Assembly (NCBI RefSeq): GCF_014084125.1
Contig: NZ_CP048405.1
Location: 6,510,001-6,574,000 of the forward strand
Direction: 5' to 3'
From: Streptacidiphilus sp. PB12-B1b
GTDB taxonomy: Bacteria; Actinomycetota; Actinomycetes; Streptomycetales; Streptomycetaceae
Length of the DNA: 64,000 nucleotides
The position numbers were made by a program, and so were the translations under genes. Each line of letters starts with the position of its first letter. Positions within the stretch are counted from its first letter, which is position 1. The notes under the pieces are model-generated. The model was given only the letters and a program-made list of their open reading frames with translations. It made no database searches and was not told where the DNA came from. Of the stretch, positions 58,295 to 64,000 are shown one piece after another.

Positions 58295-59578
58295 GTGCCT
58301 GATCAACTGCGCGAGGATATGCGCGACCGCCGACGGGCCTCGGGCCTGCCCTGGTCGGCCTTCGCCCGCGAAGCCGGCTTCGCCGCGCCGTACCTGCGCA
58401 ACGTGGAGAACGGGAACAGGAAGATCACACCGGAAGTGGTGGCCGCCTACGACCGCGTCCTCCACACCGGCGGCACTTTCGCCGCCGAGCTGGCGGCGAC
58501 GCCCGCCGCCAGCGCGAAGGAAACGGCGTGGAACAGGGACGGAGGCATCGCCGTACTGACCGACTTGGTGAACGGGAGCAATGTGGACCGTCGGAGCTTC
58601 CTCACATCCGGGATCGCACTATCGCTGTCAGCGGTCAACTGGGAGAAGGCCCTCGCCACGGGCACGCCGCTCCCATCCCCGTCGGACGATCCCGCGCAGC
58701 TCGCACGGATCGAGGGACGCCTGGATGATCTCCGCCGTCTGGACGACGAACTCGGCAGCGGAGAAGTCCACCGGCTCGCGCGCGGAGAACTCCTCTACGC
58801 CGTCACTCTGATCAAGACGGGCCGCTACTCCGGCACCTCCCTGGACCGGTTGTTCAGCATGGCCGCAGAGGCGGCACGCCAGGTGGCGTGGAGCGCGTTC
58901 GACCAGGGCCGACCCGGCACGGCCCAGCGGTACTTCGACGGCTCCCTGCGCGCCTCCGCCATCGCCGGCGACCCGCTCAGCGGCGCCTACGCGCTCTCCT
59001 TCGCCGCCATCCAGTGCTACTCCACCCCGCACCAGGCACAGCGCGCCGTCTCGCTGCTGGAGACCGCTCGGGAGAAGGTCAAGCACACAGCCACCCCGCG
59101 GATGGAGGCCATGCTCGCCGCCCGCACCGCCCGTGCCCTGTCGAAGGCCGGCGAAGGCAAGGAGTGCGCCCGCCAGCTCGCCATCGCCCGAGCAGCCCTG
59201 GACCGGGGAGTCCACGACGACGATCCCAAGACCCTGTACTGGGTCGACTACGGCGAGATCGAGATGATCGCCGGCTCCTCCGCACTACAGCTCGGCGACC
59301 CCGACGAGGCACTGCGCTGCTTCGAAGCGGCCATGGGCGCCGCCTACCCCGGGGACGACGAGTACCCGCGCAGCCACGCGATCTACCTCGCCCGCGCGGC
59401 CGAGGCCCACCTCGCCAGGCACGACCTGGACGCCGCCGTCGCCAGCGCCCGGCACGCCGCCCGGTGCCTCGGGGTCGTGGACTCCGCCCGTTCGGCCTCC
59501 GAACTCGCCGGCCTGCGCTCCCTGCTCGCCGCCCACGCCGGGCACCGAGGAGTGCGCGAGTTCCTAGAGATCGGGTAG
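58295..59578 (+). CDS. XRE regulator with TPR-like sensor domain
   Basis: 427 residues from GTG 58295 (GGAGGAGGG upstream). Helix-turn-helix MRDRRRASGLPWSAFAREAG FAAPYLRNVENGNRKI; a linker with SFLTSGIALSLSAVN, then helical repeats (AQRYFDGSLRASAIAGDPLS, EALRCFEAAMGAAYPGDDEY). This is the streptomycete XRE-TPR type linked to secondary metabolism or differentiation. Divergent from the 57834 operon and probably its regulator. The stop overlaps the HAD gene by about 15 bases in a convergent arrangement. Confidence 0.82.
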   Translation: MPDQLREDMRDRRRASGLPWSAFAREAGFAAPYLRNVENGNRKITPEVVAAYDRVLHTGGTFAAELAATPAASAKETAWNRDGGIAVLTDLVNGSNVDRRSFLTSGIALSLSAVNWEKALATGTPLPSPSDDPAQLARIEGRLDDLRRLDDELGSGEVHRLARGELLYAVTLIKTGRYSGTSLDRLFSMAAEAARQVAWSAFDQGRPGTAQRYFDGSLRASAIAGDPLSGAYALSFAAIQCYSTPHQAQRAVSLLETAREKVKHTATPRMEAMLAARTARALSKAGEGKECARQLAIARAALDRGVHDDDPKTLYWVDYGEIEMIAGSSALQLGDPDEALRCFEAAMGAAYPGDDEYPRSHAIYLARAAEAHLARHDLDAAVASARHAARCLGVVDSARSASELAGLRSLLAAHAGHRGVREFLEIG

Positions 59579-60190
59579 CCCGAGGGCGGCCCGGAGCTGC
59601 GCGGCGGCGACTCGCTCGTCCAGGGCGTGCAGGGTGCTGAAGCCTAGACGCTGCGCTGCCACGAGGTTCTCCTCGCTGTCGTCAACGAACAGGCACTCCT
59701 CGGCGTCCAGGCCGAGCTTGTCGAGGACCAGCTGGAAGATCGCCGCATCCGGCTTCCGTACTCCATGCTCTGCCGAGAGAACGACCTCGTCGAAGGTGCC
59801 GGTGAGGTCGAAGCCTGCGTACGGGTCGTACGGCTGCCGGCCAAGGCTGTTCGACACCACGGCCGTCCTCACCCCCGCGGCGCGGGCCTCCTTCGCCACC
59901 TTCAGGACGAGGTGGGCAGGGAACGCGTCGTGCAGATACCGGGCGAGGAGGTTCTCCGAGGGCACCCCCATCAGGGCAGCGAACCCGGAATTCCAGTCCG
60001 CCTGGCTGATCTCTCCCAGCTCCAGGCGGCGGAACAGCTCCTGCCCCAGCGGATCTGCCCAGGCCCGCAGGAAGGTGCCCCGCCGGATCTTCTCCCGGTC
60101 CTCGAACCCCGAGATCACCTCAACCATGTTGAAGGTCAGGACCCCGAAGAAGTCGAAGACCACACCGCGGAACCTTGAAGCCGTCGCCAT
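59564..60190 (-). CDS. HAD-family hydrolase with DFFG motif
   Basis: 208 residues. RGVVFDFFGVLTFNMV has the nucleophile Asp but Phe where the acid Asp of DxD normally sits, as in a subset of HAD-IA proteins. AVVSNSLGRQP (motif II), HGVRKPDAAIFQLV (Lys) and CLFVDDSEENLVAAQR (motif IV) follow. Hydrolase or lyase activity on an unknown substrate. Read opposite to both neighbours. Confidence 0.78.
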   Translation of the reverse strand: MATASRFRGVVFDFFGVLTFNMVEVISGFEDREKIRRGTFLRAWADPLGQELFRRLELGEISQADWNSGFAALMGVPSENLLARYLHDAFPAHLVLKVAKEARAAGVRTAVVSNSLGRQPYDPYAGFDLTGTFDEVVLSAEHGVRKPDAAIFQLVLDKLGLDAEECLFVDDSEENLVAAQRLGFSTLHALDERVAAAQLRAALGLPDL

Positions 60191-60389
60191 CCTGCAAGCC
60201 TATCCAGGCGCAGCAACTGCCAACCGCTCTCTGGTGCGTCTCACCGAGACCCTCATTGCGTGGTGGGGATTGGACCCGATCGCATAAGTCCGAAGTGGCT
60301 CCCTGCCTCCCGCCAGCACGGTCTAATGGTGTCGAGGCTGCTGACCAGTCGGCTCTGGCGCCTCAGCCTGCATACGAAGGACGGGGATC

Positions 60390-61781
60390 GTGCCGCAGCC
60401 GAGACGACCGCTTCAACCCAACCGGTCGGCGGTGGACTGGTTCGGCGCCGAGATCAGGTACTGGCGCGAGCTGCGCGGCCTGACCCCGAAGCAACTGGGG
60501 GATTTAGTCGGCCTCAGTGCAGACGCCGTCGAGAAGATCGAGAAGGGCGACCGACTGCTCTCAGCCGAGCACGCCGCCAAGATGGACCAGGAACTGCGCA
60601 CCGGCGGCGTTCTGGCCCGGTTCCGGCCCTTCGCCAAGGCCGAAGCGGACAAACGGAGAATCGAAGCGGACAGACGGAGAATCGTCAGCCCGCCTCCCCG
60701 GCCTCGCGGCAAGCTGGACGGTAAGCAGCCGACCAGGGAGGCGACCTTGGAGGCCCATGCCTTCGCTGCATCTCCGCCAGAGGGTGGCTGGGATGATCCT
60801 CAACAGGTCTTCTCCCAGGTACGTGCCCTGACCGGTGCAACCGTCATGGGTGCCGCGGAGATCCTGGACTCCTCGATCATCGCCCTGGTCGAGTCCTACG
60901 AGGCCCGCGGCCCCCAGGCGCTAGCCCCTGAAGCGCGGAGCCTCCGAGCGCTCTCCCACCAACTGCTCGCCGATCGCGGCCTCGGCGCCAACGACCGGCG
61001 CGAAATTCTTCACCTGGCCGGGCGCGTCTCAGCGCTGCTCGCCTACATGGCCGTCAACGCGGGTGCTCCTCTGTTGACCAGCCAGGCGTATGCGGTCGAA
61101 GCCGCAGCGCTTGCCAACGAGATCGGCGACACGAACCTCGCGGTCTGGGTGGCGGGCACTCGGTCGCTCGCCCTGTACTACGCGGGCAGCTACGCCCAGG
61201 CGGACGCGATTGCGGCGGCTGGCATCGCACGCTCGCCGGACAGCGCTCAGAGCATCCGGCTCCTGGTCAACGGCCGGGCTCGGGCACTTGGGCGGCTGCA
61301 CAACCGATACGGCGCAGAGAAGGCGATACAGCAGGCCCTCGACCTCGCCGCGCAGCACGAACTCCCCAGCGGCCTGACCTCTTGCATCGCACTCGACGAG
61401 CCGTACTCACACGCCCGGCTGCTGGCCAACGCCGTCACGGCCCGGCTCTCGCTCGGCGACGCCGGACAGGTGAACCAACTCGCGTCGCAGATCGAGGGCC
61501 TAGTGGACTCCTCCGACTCAGCCTGGAGCCGGGCGCTGGTCCGGCTCGACCAGGCGACCGCCTGCCTGGTCGGGAAATCCCCCGACGTCGACCGGGCCAT
61601 GGAGTTGGGCAGGCAAGCGCTCAGGGCAGGAGAGGCCACTCCGATCCGCTCCGTTCTACAACGAGCGCAAGAGCTTCACCAGGCAGCTGCCCCGTGGTCC
61701 ACCCACTCAGCAGTACACGACTACGCCGCCGCCCTCACCACCTGGCGTTCCTCCCCCGCCGCCGGCCTGCTCACCACATGA
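60390..61781 (+). CDS. XRE regulator with TPR-like repeats
   Basis: 463 residues from GTG 60390. Helix-turn-helix EIRYWRELRGLTPKQLGDLV GLSADAVEKIEKGDRLL; a tandem 21-bp repeat gives KRRIEADRRRI; the C-terminal 300 residues are helical repeats (LLTSQAYAVEAAALANEIGD, QADAIAAAGIARSPDSA). It overlaps the 2H phosphoesterase gene at ATGA, suggesting joint function. Confidence 0.8.
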   Translation: MPQPRRPLQPNRSAVDWFGAEIRYWRELRGLTPKQLGDLVGLSADAVEKIEKGDRLLSAEHAAKMDQELRTGGVLARFRPFAKAEADKRRIEADRRRIVSPPPRPRGKLDGKQPTREATLEAHAFAASPPEGGWDDPQQVFSQVRALTGATVMGAAEILDSSIIALVESYEARGPQALAPEARSLRALSHQLLADRGLGANDRREILHLAGRVSALLAYMAVNAGAPLLTSQAYAVEAAALANEIGDTNLAVWVAGTRSLALYYAGSYAQADAIAAAGIARSPDSAQSIRLLVNGRARALGRLHNRYGAEKAIQQALDLAAQHELPSGLTSCIALDEPYSHARLLANAVTARLSLGDAGQVNQLASQIEGLVDSSDSAWSRALVRLDQATACLVGKSPDVDRAMELGRQALRAGEATPIRSVLQRAQELHQAAAPWSTHSAVHDYAAALTTWRSSPAAGLLTT

Positions 61782-62517
61782 CGAGGACCCCGATGCCCGA
61801 TCTCGCCTACCACCCGGCCGCCTTCCCCCGAGCCCTCCCTCGGACAGCGACTCCCCCGCCGCGATCATCGCCTCGGACCAGCACGCCTTCGACCAGCTCA
61901 CGCGGACCAAGGATCATTGGAACCGCCCCGGCTGGTCCGACAAGACCAGGATCATCTACTGGCTGCTGACGTTCGATGAGGACCCGGCGCTGACGAAGTC
62001 CGCGGCCGACATCCAGAGCGCGCTCGCGCCACTCGACTACGACCTGATCGACGCTGCGGATCTGCACCTCACCCTGACCCGCGCCGGATCACGAGACCAG
62101 ATCACCGACTCCGAGATCGACACGCTCACCAGCATCGCTGCCGACCGCCTTGGCCCGATTTTCGAGCTGACTGCTCACCCCCTGGCCGGCTCTGCGGGTG
62201 CTGTCCGATACTCCGTCACACCCTGGACACCGGTCATCGCCCTGCACGCGACTCTCAGCACCGTGCACGACGAACTGGGTCTTCCCGGGGGAAAGTCGAC
62301 CGAGCGCTTTCGACCCCACCTCGGCGTGGCCTATAGCCGAGGCGAGCGTGCGGCACAGCCAGTGATCGACACCGTGGCCACCCTTCGCGCGTTGCCTCCG
62401 GTCGACCTCACGATCGCACACGTCGACTTGGTCGAGCTGAGGCGTGAACCTGGCCGGTACGCCTGGGATCTGCTGCACCGCGTGCCGTTGGCACAGACAG
62501 GAACGACGGAGGGCTGA
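61778..62517 (+). pseudogene. 2H phosphoesterase (2'-5' RNA ligase family), -1 frameshift
   Basis: ATG 61778 overlaps the XRE stop. MTRTPMPDLAYHPAAFP is read in one frame; the rest, SDSDSPAAIIASDQHAFDQL, DKTRIIYWLLTFDEDPAL, runs in another to 62517 with no start of its own. Adding one C to the C5 run 61825-61829 joins them. Two catalytic HxT/S-like motifs are seen: DLHLTLTRAG and FRPHLGVAYS. The corrected protein is about 246 residues. Family members hydrolyse or ligate RNA 2'-phosphodiesters; natural substrate unknown. Confidence 0.72.
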
Positions 62518-62535
62518 GGGGCCGGAGCCGGTCCT

Positions 62536-62660
62536 AGGCTGCGTCGCCGAGAGGCAGGCTCTCCACCTTCGAGCTCAACACCGTCGGCTTCGTCATCGTC
62601 GGCCTCTTCATCGCCACCTGGGCCTTCGCCCTCATCTTCTGGCGTGTCGCCGCATCCAAG
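62536..62660 (+). pseudogene. Remnant of a nickel/cobalt transporter C-terminus
   Basis: About 40 codons, RLSTFELNTVGFVIVGLFIA TWAFALIFWR, resemble the last transmembrane helix of HoxN/NixA-type transporters. No start and no upstream portion is present. Possibly a scar of an earlier insertion. Confidence 0.4.
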
Positions 62661-63260
62661 ACTAGTGGACCGCTAACCTCCAGACACCCCAGCAAACCGC
62701 CGAGTGAACAACAGGCCCTGGTGACGGAAAGTGGCCGCCCCCTTGACCCGGTCGCCCTCGACTGCAATCCCCTCCCCGAGGCGCGCTGTCCCACCGGCTC
62801 CCGCTCCGGAAGGGCCGCCAAGTCGGCCGGGGGGGTTGAGGCCGGCCCACCAGCTGCGGATCAGCACCGTTCAAGGCACTCCGAGGCCGCCGCCGCAGCG
62901 CTGGCGAACCCCGTGCCCACTTCGTGCCCCAAGCATGGGTCCACAGGGGTCTGCACAAGTGCTGTCCATCGGCGGGAGATGGACCGCGATGGGGATAAAA
63001 CCACAGGTCAAGTGCTTATGGAGAGTGGATCCCCATAGGTTTCCCAAGCTCAGGGCGCAGCATCGGCCAAGCCGACTCACACCTTCGCCGAAGTTCCAGC
63101 AGCGGAACACCGTTGCCCAAGCGCCTTTCATGATCGTAACGTGTATCTGCGCTGGTCAGATACCAGTGGCCACCACGCCTACCACATCTCCCCGGCTCGG
63201 CCAAGCTCCTGATTCTCCGCACGATGGGGACTGATCGTTCCTCAGCCGCCGGAGTCGAAT
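62661..63260. other. Gene-free interval before the excisionase
   Basis: No convincing gene. Base composition drops towards 63000-63180, which may mark the regulatory region of the integration module. No tRNA or clear attachment-site repeat was found. Confidence 0.4.
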
Positions 63261-63542
63261 ATGTCCAGCTCTACCGCCAATTCCTTCCCACGCCCCACCG
63301 CCTTCGTCACACTCCCCCAGGCGGCCGAATACCTCGGCCTCTCCGCCAACACGCTCTACGTTTGGCGGCACCGACGCCAGGGGCCGCCGAGCTTTCTCAT
63401 GGGGCGGCGGGTGATGTACCGCATCACCGCCCTTGACGCCTGGGTCGCCGACCAGGAGAAGGCCGACTCCCGCTCGAATCCCGCTCTCAACCCCCTCAAC
63501 CGGAGGCCCGAACGGCGCAGCTCTCAGCGCCATCAGCAGTAG
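63261..63542 (+). CDS. xis: Excisionase / AlpA-like DNA-binding protein
   Basis: 93 residues, ATG after CCGGAG. FVTLPQAAEYLGLSANTLYV WRHRRQGPP, SFLMGRRVMYRITALDAWVA is the MerR/AlpA-type winged helix of excisionases in pSAM2-like elements. Such proteins bend attachment-site DNA to direct the integrase towards excision. Ordered xis then int, as in most actinobacterial integrative elements. Confidence 0.85.
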   Translation: MSSSTANSFPRPTAFVTLPQAAEYLGLSANTLYVWRHRRQGPPSFLMGRRVMYRITALDAWVADQEKADSRSNPALNPLNRRPERRSSQRHQQ

Positions 63543-63644
63543 CTCTCGCGCAGCACACCCATTGGATGCCGGATCCCCGGCCCCAGCGGACGGCAGCCGC
63601 AGGCCCGTTCGTCCGCTTCGAGCTGCCCATGCGGGAGAACCACC

Positions 63645-64000
63645 ATGTCCGGCTACATCGAAGACCGATGGCTCAAGAAGCGCCCGAACAGCCAGACGGG
63701 GAAGCGCGAGCGCACCGCCCGGTGGGGCACGGGTGCGCGCTACCGGGTGAAGGGCATCCCGGGCGTCAAGGACCGCTCCTTCGACTCGAGCGAGGACGCG
63801 AAGACTTGGCTCGCCACCGCCAAGACGGACACCTCGCGCAGCGAGTTCGTCGATCCGCGCGACGGAGCCATCCTGCTCTTCGACTATGTCGAGCAGCACT
63901 GGTGGCCGAGCCGCACCGACGAGCCGTCCACCGCTGCCCCCATGCGGAGCCGGATCTGGCGGCACCTCCTTCCGCTTCTCGGTTCGTACGCGCTGCGGGA
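63645..64000 (+). CDS. int: Tyrosine integrase, N-terminal part (continues past the window)
   Basis: 118 residues to the window end. MSGYIEDRWLKKRPN, RTARWGTGARYRVKGIPGVK, DRSFDSSEDAKTWLATAKTD TSRSEFVDPRDG is the arm-binding start of actinophage/pSAM2-type tyrosine integrases; core-binding begins LFDYVEQHWWPSRTDEP. The catalytic domain and the expected tRNA attachment site lie beyond 64000. Confidence 0.87.
   Translation, partial: MSGYIEDRWLKKRPNSQTGKRERTARWGTGARYRVKGIPGVKDRSFDSSEDAKTWLATAKTDTSRSEFVDPRDGAILLFDYVEQHWWPSRTDEPSTAAPMRSRIWRHLLPLLGSYALR

Noticed and set aside
60640..60690. Tandem repeat as a mobile or regulatory element
   Set aside because: It is an in-frame duplication of about 21 bp inside the XRE gene (KRRIEADRRRI), explained as a coding repeat.

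Overview
The window is very GC-rich, has GC-rich third codon positions and GTG/ATG starts that overlap the previous stop codon. It carries families typical of streptomycetes (DUF317, DUF2637/Spd, DUF4913, DUF6112, DUF6238, DUF5999, WhiB, MAB_1171c), so the host is almost certainly a Streptomycetaceae actinomycete (Streptomyces or Kitasatospora). Most of the window reads as accessory DNA: a large integrative and conjugative element (or integrated plasmid) with a biosynthetic-type cargo operon, and the edge of a second integration module at the right.

Layout. (1) 1-2204: the end of a Tn554-type recombinase locus (tyrosine recombinase plus a DUF6262/TnpC-like coiled coil). (2) 2265-5587: mosaic debris, with a low-GC orphan gene bounded by roughly 100-bp imperfect inverted repeats, a frameshifted gene and a beheaded NucS-like nuclease. 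(3) 5682-6434: a solitary beta-class DNA methyltransferase, then a structured leader. (4) 7012-21600: a type IV secretion/conjugation operon (cell-wall hydrolase, DUF6112 pilin-like membrane protein, VirB8-like and VirB6/TrbL-like proteins, SCO6880/PrgI-like protein, DUF6238, VirB4 ATPase, MoxR AAA plus HExxH/VWA pair, coupling protein). (5) 21708-32183: a long train of small co-directional accessory genes (PP-loop protein, double DnaB-N protein, broken C5 methyltransferase, DUF4913, RelE-like, double HxlR-like, DUF317), closed by a strong hairpin. (6) 32538-39526, minus strand: mobilisation and replication (relaxase, MobC, DUF2637 Spd-like, WhiB, DnaC-like loader, replication initiator). (7) 39956-44528: XRE regulators, ImmA/IrrE peptidase, MAB_1171c membrane protein and a cytochrome P450. 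(8) 44808-57834, minus strand: a tightly coupled operon with a KdsB-like cytidylyltransferase, sugar epimerase, two APH-fold kinases, a histidine phosphatase, a P-loop kinase, two glycosyltransferase-like proteins, a NodU/CmcH carbamoyltransferase, a thymidylate-synthase-fold (d)CMP hydroxymethylase and a HAD phosphatase. (9) 58295-62660: regulators, a HAD protein, a 2H phosphoesterase and a transporter remnant. (10) 63261-64000: excisionase and the start of a tyrosine integrase.

How it works together. The plus-strand transfer operon would build the channel; the minus-strand relaxase/MobC would process DNA, and Rep/DnaC-like proteins would replicate the circular form. Both arms start behind copies of the same roughly 120-nt structured leader (6796-6915 and 39541-39660, in opposite orientation), suggesting common control. 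The 44.8-57 kb operon is best read as a pathway for a carbamoylated, glycosylated 5-hydroxymethylcytosine nucleoside, or less likely as DNA hypermodification; no PKS or NRPS is present.

Caution. At least seven genes are interrupted by single-base indels, and six of the eight located sites sit in or beside short homopolymers. Correcting one base restores a convincing protein each time. This looks more like assembly/sequencing error than decay, but cannot be settled from sequence alone. No tRNA, rRNA or CRISPR array was seen.
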